Below, one piece after another: positions 46,155-53,764 of a stretch of 64,000 nucleotides of DNA. Within the stretch, counting starts at the first letter, position 1. The number at the start of each line of letters is the position of its first letter. The notes under the pieces are model-generated. The model ran no database searches, was not told the DNA's origin, and was given only the letters and a program-made list of their open reading frames with translations. The position numbers were made by a program, and so were the translations under genes. The stretch lies in assembly GCF_001704635.1 (NCBI RefSeq), contig NZ_MAXF01000055.1:1-64000 (forward strand), given 5' to 3'. Source of the stretch: Streptomyces sparsogenes. Its GTDB lineage: Bacteria; Actinomycetota; Actinomycetes; Streptomycetales; Streptomycetaceae.

Positions 46155-48746
46155 CTATTCGTTGGCGATCTCTTCGATGACCGTCGCGCCGAGTTCGCGC
46201 ACGATCAGGTCGTGGCCGCTGAGCACGCTCTCGTCGAGATCGGGGTCGTCCTCGGCCGGAATGTCGTCCTCCGGCGCGATGGGCGGCGGCTCCGGCTCCC
46301 GGTAGGCCGACGGCCGCGCGGGCGGACCCGCCGCGCCGGCCGGCGCCCCGGCGGGGGACGCCCCGGGGGCCCCGGCGGGCGCGGCGGCGGACGCCTGGGC
46401 CTGGGGCCGGGGGGCGGGCTGCCGCGGCGGGGCCGCCGGGGCGCCGCCGCCCCCGAAGCCTCCACCGCCGACACCGCCCGAGCCCCCGAAGCCACCGGCA
46501 CCGCCGGAGCCCCCGGCCGAACCGCCGAAGCCACCGCCGCCGGGGCCACCGGGACCGCCCTGCTGGCCGGCGCCGCCCGTCGGGTCGACGATCGCCTCGA
46601 TACGCCACTGCACGCCGATCGCGTCACTGAGCGCTTGACGCAGCACGTCCTCACTGCCGCCGCTGACGAAGCTGTCGCGCGCGCCGGCGTTGGAGAAGCC
46701 GAGCTGGAGGGTGGTGCCGTCGAAGCCGGTGACCGTCGCGTTCTGACTGAGGAGGATCCAGGTGAAGCGGCGGCGGTTCTTGACCGCTTCCAGGATGTCC
46801 GGCCACATCTGGCGCACCTGCATGGCGCCCTGCGCCATGCCCGGCGCGGAGGGCGCGCCGCCGGGGGCACCGGGGGCGGGCGCGGAGGGGCTGGAAGGGC
46901 CGGAAGGGCCCGGTGAAGAGGCAGGGGGACCCGCGGGTGCCGCGGGACCGCCGGAGGCGCCACCGCCCTGCCCCGGCGCGGCGGCCGAGGGCCAGCTGCC
47001 GGGCTGCCGCCCCGCGCCCGGGACGGAACCGGGAACCGTGGCGGTCGGCCAGGCCCCGGGCCGCGCCGCGGACGCGGCGGGAGCCCCGCCTCCCGTATCG
47101 CCACTCTCCGTACGCCCACTGGCTCCGGCCGGACCGCTCCCGGCCGGACCACCGGGGGCGGCCGGACCGCCTGCGGCCGTGGGCCAGGCGCCAGGGCGCT
47201 GACCTCCGCCATGGGCCGCCACGGGCTGACCGCCCCCGGGCTGCTGTCCCCCGCCCCCGGCATCGGCCCCAGCCGGGCCACCGGCAGGCACACCACCAGC
47301 AGCAGCGCCACCGGCAGCCGAATTACCCGTCCCGGCCGCACCGACACCCGCGCCGGGCGCCGCCTCGGCAGGTGCCGCGCCCTGGCCGGCCCCGCCACGG
47401 CCCGTCACGGCCGCCCGCGCGGCCGCCGGGCCGGACGGACCGACGGCCGGGGCGTGGGCTTCGGGCCCCGGTACGTATCCCATGGCAGGCCCCTGGCCCT
47501 CGGGCCCCCCGATACCGCCGGCCAGACCACCGCCGGCCCCGGCCCCGCCACCGGGGAACCCGCCACCGCCACCGAGGCCGCCCGCCAGAGCCCCCCGCTC
47601 CAGCCTTTCCAGCCGCGACTGCATCGACCGCTCGTCCCCGAACGCCGCGGGCAGCAGCACCCGCGCGCAGATCAGCTCGAGCTGCAGCCGCGGTGAGGTG
47701 GCGCCGCGCATCTCGGTCAGGCCCTCGTTGACCAGATCGGCGGCGCGGCTCAGCTCGGCGGCGCCGAAGACGGACGCCTGGGCCTGCATCCGCTCGATGA
47801 CATCGGCGGGGGCGTCGATCAGCCCCTTCTCCGCCGCGTCCGGCACAGCGGCGAGAATCACCAGGTCACGCAGGCGCTCCAGCAGATCGGCGACAAAGCG
47901 CCGCGGGTCGTTGCCCCCCTCGATCACGCGGTTGACGACCTCGAACGCGGCCGCGCCGTCACTCGCGGCGAAGGCGTCCACGATCGCGTCGAGCAGCGAG
48001 CCGTCCGTATAGCCGAGGAGCGACGTCGCCATGGCGTACGTCACACCGTCCTCACCGGCGCCCGCGAGCAGCTGGTCCATGACCGACATCGAGTCACGCA
48101 CCGACCCCGCCCCGGCCCGCACCACCAGCGGCAGCACCCCGTCCTCCACCGGGATGGCCTCGCGCTCGCAGACCTCCGCCAGATAGTCGCGCAGCGTCCC
48201 CGGGGGCACCAGCCGGAAGGGGTAGTGGTGCGTACGCGACCGGATGGTGCCGATGACCTTCTCCGGCTCCGTGGTCGCGAAGATGAACTTCAGATGCTCC
48301 GGAGGCTCCTCGACCACCTTCAGCAGGGCGTTGAACCCCGCCGAGGTGACCATGTGCGCCTCGTCGATGATGTAGATCTTGTACCGGCTCGACGCGGGCC
48401 CGAAGAACGCCTTCTCCCGCAGCTCACGCGCGTCGTCCACACCACCGTGGGAGGCGGCGTCGATCTCGATCACATCGATCGAACCCGGACCGTTCCGCGC
48501 GAGGTCGCGGCAGGACTGGCACTCCCCGCACGGCGCCGGGGTCGGCCCCTTCTCGCAGTTCAGACAGCGGGCCAGGATGCGCGCGCTCGTCGTCTTGCCA
48601 CAGCCGCGCGGACCGCTGAAGAGGTACGCGTGATTGACCCGGTTGTTGCGCAGCGCCTGCTGCAGCGGGCCTGTGACATGCTCCTGCCCGATGACCTCGG
48701 CGAAGGTCTCGGGGCGGTAGCGGCGGTACAGCGCGAGGGACGACAC
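46155..48746 (-). CDS. dnaX: DNA polymerase III subunit gamma/tau
   Basis: Clamp-loader ATPase. The GTG at 48746 (SSLALYRRYRPETFAEVIGQ) is the conserved start. P-loop GPRGCGKTT, a zinc site (CLNC...CGEC-x2-C) and Walker B DEAH with sensor IFATTEPEKV lie in the first 200 residues; domain III reaches ~residue 380. A ~300-residue Gly/Pro/Ala linker follows, then a conserved block (VRQMWPDILEAVKNRRRFTWILL) and a second Gly-rich linker to the acidic end. No slippery heptamer was recognised for a short gamma form. 863 residues in total. Confidence 0.93.
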   Translation of the reverse strand: MSSLALYRRYRPETFAEVIGQEHVTGPLQQALRNNRVNHAYLFSGPRGCGKTTSARILARCLNCEKGPTPAPCGECQSCRDLARNGPGSIDVIEIDAASHGGVDDARELREKAFFGPASSRYKIYIIDEAHMVTSAGFNALLKVVEEPPEHLKFIFATTEPEKVIGTIRSRTHHYPFRLVPPGTLRDYLAEVCEREAIPVEDGVLPLVVRAGAGSVRDSMSVMDQLLAGAGEDGVTYAMATSLLGYTDGSLLDAIVDAFAASDGAAAFEVVNRVIEGGNDPRRFVADLLERLRDLVILAAVPDAAEKGLIDAPADVIERMQAQASVFGAAELSRAADLVNEGLTEMRGATSPRLQLELICARVLLPAAFGDERSMQSRLERLERGALAGGLGGGGGFPGGGAGAGGGLAGGIGGPEGQGPAMGYVPGPEAHAPAVGPSGPAAARAAVTGRGGAGQGAAPAEAAPGAGVGAAGTGNSAAGGAAAGGVPAGGPAGADAGGGGQQPGGGQPVAAHGGGQRPGAWPTAAGGPAAPGGPAGSGPAGASGRTESGDTGGGAPAASAARPGAWPTATVPGSVPGAGRQPGSWPSAAAPGQGGGASGGPAAPAGPPASSPGPSGPSSPSAPAPGAPGGAPSAPGMAQGAMQVRQMWPDILEAVKNRRRFTWILLSQNATVTGFDGTTLQLGFSNAGARDSFVSGGSEDVLRQALSDAIGVQWRIEAIVDPTGGAGQQGGPGGPGGGGFGGSAGGSGGAGGFGGSGGVGGGGFGGGGAPAAPPRQPAPRPQAQASAAAPAGAPGASPAGAPAGAAGPPARPSAYREPEPPPIAPEDDIPAEDDPDLDESVLSGHDLIVRELGATVIEEIANE

Positions 48747-48821
48747 GCTTACGACGATATCGGGGCCCACCGACATCCGAGCCCGCCCCGCACCCCCGCG
48801 CCCCTCCCCCAACGCAAGGGC

Positions 48822-48912
48822 CCCCCACGTACCCGCCAGAGCTCACTTACCCTTGCTGCCTTCCGGCCCTGGGGGAGTTCGGTGAGATAGCGCCACGTGA
48901 GGGGCTGGCCCC
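48822..48912 (-). ncRNA. ffs: SRP 4.5S RNA
   Basis: Read on the minus strand, the sequence has the SRP apical loop GGCCGGAAGGCAGCAAGGG, with flanking helix CCCTCACGTGGCGC pairing toward GCGGGTACGTGGGGG. A TAGGGT-like -10 box lies just upstream (~48916-48921). Ends are estimated from the terminal helix. It lies directly before dnaX, as in other Streptomyces. Confidence 0.88.
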
Positions 48913-48982
48913 CACCCTAGCGGATGGACCGGCCCGGGTACGAGTTCGCGTGCACGGCTCCTGGTCTTGTATTGTTTCCGGC

Positions 48983-49067
48983 GGAGGATTCGCCTAGAGG
49001 CCTAGGGCGCACGCTTGGAAAGCGTGTTGGGGGCAACCCCTCACGAGTTCGAATCTCGTATCCTCCG
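48983..49067 (+). tRNA. tRNA-Ser(GGA)
   Basis: An 85-nt class II tRNA: acceptor GGAGGAT/ATCCTCC, anticodon stem CACGC/GCGTG with loop TTGGAAA (anticodon GGA), long variable arm TTGGGGGCAACCCCTC, T-arm GAGTTCGAATCTC. No CCA is encoded. Its 3' 52 nt recur twice downstream as att sites. Confidence 0.95.
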
Positions 49068-49070
49068 CAC
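49016..49070 (+). repeat. att1: 3' half of tRNA-Ser
   Basis: This is the first of three copies of a 55-bp segment from the anticodon to 3 nt past the tRNA end. It is identical to 53027-53081 and differs at four positions from 57051-57105. Confidence 0.92.
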
Positions 49071-49086
49071 TTGCCTGACCAGGCAA

Positions 49087-49125
49087 AACGAGGGGCCCCA
49101 TCGATCATCGGTGGGGCCCCTCGTT
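49087..49125 (+). terminator. Terminator after tRNA-Ser
   Basis: A 14-bp stem (AACGAGGGGCCCCA / TGGGGCCCCTCGTT) with an 11-nt loop that can extend pairing. Confidence 0.85.
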
Positions 49126-49147
49126 GTTGTCCTCAGCGCTCGTTGTC

Positions 49148-49905
49148 CTAGTTTTTGTCCACAGAGCGTGTCTCGGGGCGTCCCCGCCCCCAGATGGCAT
49201 CGGCGATCTTCCGGGCCACGTCCTTGAGCATGGCGTCCGGCACATGCAGGTACCGCGCTCGCATCCGCGCGGAGGTACCCGGCTCCCAACCCATGATCTG
49301 ATCAATCACGCGGTCCGGGACCCCGAGCAGCATGAGCACGGTGGCGGCGGTGTGCCGGGCGTCGTGAAGGCGAGCCGCACTCCCGCGTCTTCGAGTAGCC
49401 GCTTCCAGTCGTGGTAGTCCGTGTTCGGGCTCAGTGGGCCACCCAGCGGCTTGGTGAACACGTACTCCGACTCGGCCCACAGGTTCCCGGCCGCCTTGCG
49501 CTCGCGCCCTTGCGTCTCGGCATGTGCACGAAGCATCGCGACCAGCGGGCCCGGCAGGGGCACGGCCCGCCGGCCCGCTCGCGACTTGGTGTTCTTGGTC
49601 TCACGCCGGACCTGCACCTTGTCCGGGCAGTACCCCGCCTTCCGGCGGCACGGTGAGGCTTCCGGGCACCCGCGCTCGTGCCTGGGGCGCAGACGGTTCC
49701 TCCGCAGCTTCAGGTACTCATTGGCGAGGTCGACGTCAGACCAGCGCAGCCCGAGCGTTTCGCCCTGCCTCAGTCCGAGCGCCAGTGCCAGCATCCAGCG
49801 GGCGCTGTTCCGGCGCTTGTTGGCTTCGAGCAACAGGCGCTGAAGCTGGGGTGCCGGAAAGCCCGGAGCGCCGCCCGCTTGGGGCAGCGCTCCGGGAGAG
49901 GTGGT
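49148..49905 (-). pseudogene. Frameshifted tyrosine integrase, N-terminus missing
   Basis: Two frames together make the catalytic domain of an AICE-type tyrosine recombinase. The 5' part has LALGLRQGETLGLRWSDVD (first Arg). The 3' part has LHDARHTAATVLMLLGV (His-x-x-Arg), IMGWEPGTSARMRARYLHV (nucleophile Tyr) and a DKN end. The frame changes near 49378. Upstream, the frame stays open only to 49905 with no core-binding domain and no start. The stop is an amber codon followed in frame by GAC AAC GAG, so even the tail may have been cut by a point change. Confidence 0.82.
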
Positions 49906-49916
49906 TCAGAGGTGGT

Positions 49917-50110
49917 TCAGGCGGCGCGCTGCTCGGCGCGGCGGCGGGCGACGTATTCGGCGGGCGCGTCTGCGGGCACGCGGCGGACAACGCTCTTGTG
50001 ATCGTCCACTCCATCGAACTGGATCGCACCGTTGAACCTGTGACCGCGACCGGCGGAATCCTCCACTGCACCTCGCCGTGGACCATCGAGGAGGAGACCT
50101 TGACCGTCAT
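49917..50110 (-). pseudogene. Decayed small gene upstream of integrase
   Basis: The first part reads well from ATG 50110 (MTVKVSSSMVHGEVQWRIPP). The second part has strong coding bias in another frame, ending KSVVRRVPADAPAEYVARRR just before the integrase remnant. One frameshift near 50040 would join them into a ~65-residue protein. I do not recognise the family. Confidence 0.3.
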
Positions 50111-50138
50111 CTCCTACATCCACCGAACCGGACTGTGA

Positions 50139-50695
50139 GGCGGTCGGCGAGCGACTTCCTTCCCCAGGTCTCCCCCAACAGATGGCGGCACACAGAACTT
50201 CGCAGGTCGTAGGCGGTCAACGGAGCCCGCAGTAAGTCTGCCCATGGGTGGAGGGGGGGTGGCTGTGTCCGGCTGGGACGACCATGCGCGTTGTTGCCGA
50301 CCTGGTCTCCCGGGTTGGCAACAACGCCTGGTGGCCGGACGCACCCCAAATGCGTTCCGGTCGGGGACCCGATACCTGTGATGTCCGAAGTGCCGGGAAC
50401 CACGGCCACTGTGGCCTACCGGACCCCGCCCTTGCAACGGCAAGTCCGGACGAGGCTGGAACAACCAGCGGCTCATATCGACGCTACGGTTCGAGAGAGA
50501 TCCTGACCTGCTTCTTTAGGGCCTACCCGCTTGAGCTGGACAGCGCTGGAACAAAATCCGGAACATCAGCATCCGGTGGATTCTGGGCCTAACGGTGCGA
50601 CACCATCGACTGCGTGCCGCCCCGCAGAGCCCCAAACTCCTAGGCGCACACGGCACGCATGTCCGAAGTGCCCGAAACCATCGAGAGGTTCCGAG
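50139..50695. other. Non-coding region of element 1 with inverted and direct repeats
   Basis: I find no convincing gene. An 11-bp perfect inverted repeat lies at 50288-50327, and ATGTCCGAAGTGCC occurs twice (50381 and 50659). This is the upstream control region of the small membrane protein and ATPase genes. Confidence 0.45.
50288..50327. promoter_or_regulatory. Inverted repeat GCGTTGTTGCC / GGCAACAACGC
   Basis: Arms of 11 bp are perfect and extend further with one mismatch; the spacer is 18 nt. It may be an operator or a relic of the element's origin or att region. Confidence 0.45.
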
Positions 50696-50881
50696 ATGAC
50701 TGAAGCTGGTACCTGTATCGTCCCCTGCGCCCTCGTCGTCGTGATCTACGTGCTCGTCGTCGTGCTTCATACCGCCGACACGGGGCTCCGGTCGACGTGG
50801 CTCATGCTCCGCGACGACCTGGCCGCACTGACCAGTCTGGCGGCTCCGTTCATCCCTCAAGCCAGCCACGGCCGTTGCTGA
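50696..50881 (+). CDS. Small membrane protein, 61 aa
   Basis: The ATG at 50696 follows GAGAGG. The product has one strong membrane helix (IVPCALVVVIYVLVVVLHTA) and a short helical tail (MLRDDLAALTSLAAPF). It stops 4 bp before the GTG of the ATPase gene, so the two are probably translated together. No family recognised. Confidence 0.5.
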   Translation: MTEAGTCIVPCALVVVIYVLVVVLHTADTGLRSTWLMLRDDLAALTSLAAPFIPQASHGRC

Positions 50882-50885
50882 TCGA

Positions 50886-52820
50886 GTGCTCCTGATGGGC
50901 CGTCGCGAACAGATAACTCCAGCGCACGTCCCAGAGATGGAGGAGGTGGCGCAATTGCTGCAGCAGGCGCGCCGCCTCGCTCGTCTCTCCTTCCGTCAGC
51001 TGGAGGAGATCACAGGGGTCGCCAGTTCGAGTCTAAACCGGGCCGCGAAGGGGCATCGCACATCCTGGGGAATCGTTGAAGCCTTCGCGCGCGGCTGCGG
51101 GGCCGACCCGGAGGAAGCCCTTGCCGCATGGCAGCGAGCACAGCCGGTCCGCCGCGAGCTCGCCGCAAAGCCGCAGCCACAGAACATCAGTACTTTCGGC
51201 GACTTGGTCTGGGCTATGCGGGTATTGCGCGCCCGCCACTCCAAGCCGCCGACCCTGAGGGAGGTCGAGAGTGCCGGATCCGGCCTGATGCCACGGTCCA
51301 CCCTCAGCTCGCTCCTTGGTAGCGCCCCGCCGCGCCGGGTCCGTAAGGACCTGCTGCTCGCCTACATGCGTGCAATGGGTGAGACTGAGGACGAGGTAGA
51401 GCAGTGGGAAGCGGCGTGGGAGCGCGCAAACGGCAGCTATGTAGCCAGCCCGCCTATACCAGTCCGCATGGTGGCGTCTCCCGCGCTCCTATCGCAGCTG
51501 GCTGATCTGGAGATGTCTCGCTGGAACTGCGTCGCGGCGTTAGTCGATCAGGCCGCCGCTGGCAGGCGTGAGAGCCGGTCGGGCCCGATTCGGGTGTCCC
51601 TCGCCTTGGAGCCTCCGTCCGGTGCTGGAGGACGCCCCAGTCTGTGCATCTCCGATGACGGCCCCGGTCTGGATGCGGATAGCCTCCTACAGAGACTGAG
51701 AGATAGCTGGACCACCAGCACTCGCGGTCGTAACCGTGCCTTCGGTATCAGCTTCAGTATCGCCACCGTGCGCCTCGGAACGCTCATCACTATCCGTACA
51801 GCCCAGGCAGGAATGCGCCGATGGGCAGTACTTAGACTCGACCTGCGAGCGCTGACCCGTTCTCCTGAGGCTGACTGGATGACCTTGGCGAGTGAGCGGA
51901 AGGCAAAGTCCAGTGATCACGGCACCCACATCACCATCGGTGGTCTGCGTGAGAGCTGGAGCGCCGATGCTTGGCATCAACTCCGCTTCAGACTAGGCGA
52001 CCTCTACAGTCACCCGCTTCGTGAAGGACATATAGAGATCATCATGAACGGCCGTAAGGCAAGGCCACGGATGCCTTGCATTTGGGGAGAGCATCGCTCG
52101 GTCACGCGTCACGGCAAGGACATCAGCGCGGTGCAACGAATTGACAGCCCGCAGCAAACCGTGCTCGAGTGCTTAGATTGCGGGCACAGCGGCGTCGCCA
52201 GCGACGTGTGCGTGGTGTGCGGAGGTGGTGATCTACGCCCGCTGACCCCCCGCATCTGGGGCTGGGTGGGAGTGCAGCGGTACCTTGATCGGATCGACTA
52301 TGGGCTCGACTTCTACCGGAACGGTAGAAAGATCCTCACCCGGGACAAGACGATCTTTGAATGGCATGACGACGACACCGGACAAACCGAGTTGGAGTAC
52401 CCGGTTGAACTCGGCCACCTCGGTGGCCGGATCGTCGGTGAAGTTCACTGCGACCACCTACGTGTCACCCCCACCATGGACGCATTCGCTCATGACCCCG
52501 CCGCATGGCGCGCGGTCGTAGAGGCAGTCCGTGGCACCGGCCCCCTCCGTCCTCGGCACCGCGAAATGCTTGGATACGGGTCGCCCAACACCAGCCCGCT
52601 CGGGACCATTTTCAACGCCTTCCGCAGAGTCGATCCCGGACTGAGATGCCTCGTCCCAGGCGATGGGCGAAGGCCAATTCACAAAGAAGCGCGCAGGTGG
52701 GGTGAGCAGTTCCACAAGGGTGACTCGAGGTACCAGGGTGACGACGTCTGGTACGAGGCTGTGCTCCAGCACGAAGGGCTGAGCGCTGTCGGTCAGTTTC
52801 CCCCAGATGTCCCCCACTGA
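50886..52820 (+). CDS. Double-HTH / GHKL-ATPase / zinc-ribbon protein
   Basis: A 644-residue multidomain protein. Residues ~20-90 (ARLSFRQLEEITGVASSSLN) and ~100-185 (PTLREVESAGSGLMPRSTL) are two XRE-like DNA-binding modules. Residues ~205-350 resemble a GHKL (MORC/Hsp90-like) ATPase: G1 box ISDDGPGLDADSL (Asp257-Asp258) and glycine loop GRNRAFGISFSIATVRLG. The N-box as I align it (AALVDQAAAG, 217-226) lacks the usual Glu and Asn. A zinc ribbon follows (Cys429, Cys432, Cys442, Cys445), then ~190 unknown residues. Codons 219 and 430 are TTA. The start is uncertain (GTG 50886, ATG 50895 or ATG 50937). A role in element control or phage defence is inference. Confidence 0.7.
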   Translation: MLLMGRREQITPAHVPEMEEVAQLLQQARRLARLSFRQLEEITGVASSSLNRAAKGHRTSWGIVEAFARGCGADPEEALAAWQRAQPVRRELAAKPQPQNISTFGDLVWAMRVLRARHSKPPTLREVESAGSGLMPRSTLSSLLGSAPPRRVRKDLLLAYMRAMGETEDEVEQWEAAWERANGSYVASPPIPVRMVASPALLSQLADLEMSRWNCVAALVDQAAAGRRESRSGPIRVSLALEPPSGAGGRPSLCISDDGPGLDADSLLQRLRDSWTTSTRGRNRAFGISFSIATVRLGTLITIRTAQAGMRRWAVLRLDLRALTRSPEADWMTLASERKAKSSDHGTHITIGGLRESWSADAWHQLRFRLGDLYSHPLREGHIEIIMNGRKARPRMPCIWGEHRSVTRHGKDISAVQRIDSPQQTVLECLDCGHSGVASDVCVVCGGGDLRPLTPRIWGWVGVQRYLDRIDYGLDFYRNGRKILTRDKTIFEWHDDDTGQTELEYPVELGHLGGRIVGEVHCDHLRVTPTMDAFAHDPAAWRAVVEAVRGTGPLRPRHREMLGYGSPNTSPLGTIFNAFRRVDPGLRCLVPGDGRRPIHKEARRWGEQFHKGDSRYQGDDVWYEAVLQHEGLSAVGQFPPDVPH

Positions 52821-53026
52821 CCACGCTGTTGAGGGAACTCCCTGGTGAGACGGTGCGGGCGGAGCCCCGCTGTAAATCTGCCAGCTCAGCCTTGCCTGCG
52901 TGCGACTCGTTGTCCTGGTCTTTGTCCAGACCACCGATGAACGCCGCCGTTCATCGCCGGACGCTCACCCCGCTTGACCCGCCACGCGAACCTCTACGAA
53001 CTCCCCCGGACGGCCACGCGGACAGG

Positions 53027-53081
53027 TGGAAAGCGTGTTGGGGGCAACCCCTCACGAGTTCGAATCTCGTATCCTCCGCAC
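53027..53081 (+). repeat. att2: second copy of tRNA-Ser 3' half
   Basis: Identical over 55 bp to the tRNA copy, but upstream sequence does not complete a tRNA. About 100 bp to its left (52905-52935) lies a stretch resembling the coding end of the integrase (DKDQDNE when read on the minus strand), probably a scrap of another integrase copy. Confidence 0.9.
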
Positions 53082-53098
53082 CCGCCCAGCAGGGCGTA

Positions 53099-53133
53099 CG
53101 AAGGGCCCGATCACCCAGTGGTCGGGCCCTTCG
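53099..53133 (+). terminator. Terminator after att2
   Basis: A 12-bp stem (CGAAGGGCCCGA / TCGGGCCCTTCG) with an 11-nt loop. Confidence 0.82.
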
Positions 53134-53230
53134 TGATCTCGTGTCTCGCTTCCGTCTCGGCTGTCGAGAACTCCCACCAGGACGATCGCGGCGGTGTGGC
53201 CGCCGGTCAGCTACGGACCCGTTTCCGCGC

Positions 53231-53764
53231 TCACCGCACCTTGTGGATCAGCAGCTCCACTGCTTGCTCCCACCGGAACTTCTCACGCCCGCCGCCCGCC
53301 TTCGGCTGGTGCGGCTCGTAGTCGGCGATCAACACGCCCATCCCCCGGAGCCGCTCCAGACTCTGCCGGTACGCCGGGTGGGCCGCCTGGGCGGCGTTCA
53401 GGTAGGGCAGGGCAGCGGTCGGGATGCCCAAGCCGTACGCCTCGCACAGGATGCCCAGGGCCAGAGTGTCCGAGATGCCGGCAGCCCACTTGTTGATCGT
53501 GTTGAAGGTCGCCGGAGCGACGGCGATGGCGTCCGGCGGCGGGAGGGGGCGCGGGTCACCGGGCGAGCGCCAAGCGGAGCGAATCGGGTAGCCAGTCTGG
53601 GCCTCGACGGCTTGAGCATCGATGAAGCCGAGGCCCTGCGGGGTGGCAATCACTCCCACGCCCCACTCCCGCACCTGGGCCGCAGTGATCAGCTTGCTGA
53701 TGTCACCGGCGATCCCGGCCGCGCAGACAACGACGTAGAGGAACGGCTTACTCCGCTCGCTCAT
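53231..53764 (-). CDS. Flavoprotein (PPC-decarboxylase-like fold)
   Basis: A 177-residue HFCD-type flavoprotein (FLYVVVCAAGIAGDISKLITAAQVREWGVGVIATP; later IAVAPATFNTINKWAAGISDTLAL, the FMN-binding PA-x-x-N-T-x-x-K-x-x-x-G-I-x-D motif). Such stand-alone proteins commonly pair with an XRE regulator in Streptomyces; the reaction is unknown. It is coupled by ATGA to the XRE gene upstream. Confidence 0.82.
   Translation of the reverse strand: MSERSKPFLYVVVCAAGIAGDISKLITAAQVREWGVGVIATPQGLGFIDAQAVEAQTGYPIRSAWRSPGDPRPLPPPDAIAVAPATFNTINKWAAGISDTLALGILCEAYGLGIPTAALPYLNAAQAAHPAYRQSLERLRGMGVLIADYEPHQPKAGGGREKFRWEQAVELLIHKVR

Larger units (their letters stand above)
49016..53081. mobile_element. Integrative element remnant 1 in tRNA-Ser (about 4 kb)
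   Basis: Bounded by identical 55-bp att copies 4,011 bp apart. The integrase gene points toward the tRNA as in AICEs but is frameshifted and lacks its N-terminus; a decayed small gene follows. The only intact genes are a small membrane protein and the HTH-GHKL ATPase. No replication or transfer genes remain. Identity of the two att copies argues for fairly recent insertion. Confidence 0.85.

Noticed and set aside
50107..50409. 100-codon minus-strand frame in the element 1 control region
   Set aside because: No ribosome site, no domain-like pattern, and it runs through the inverted repeat; probably fortuitous.
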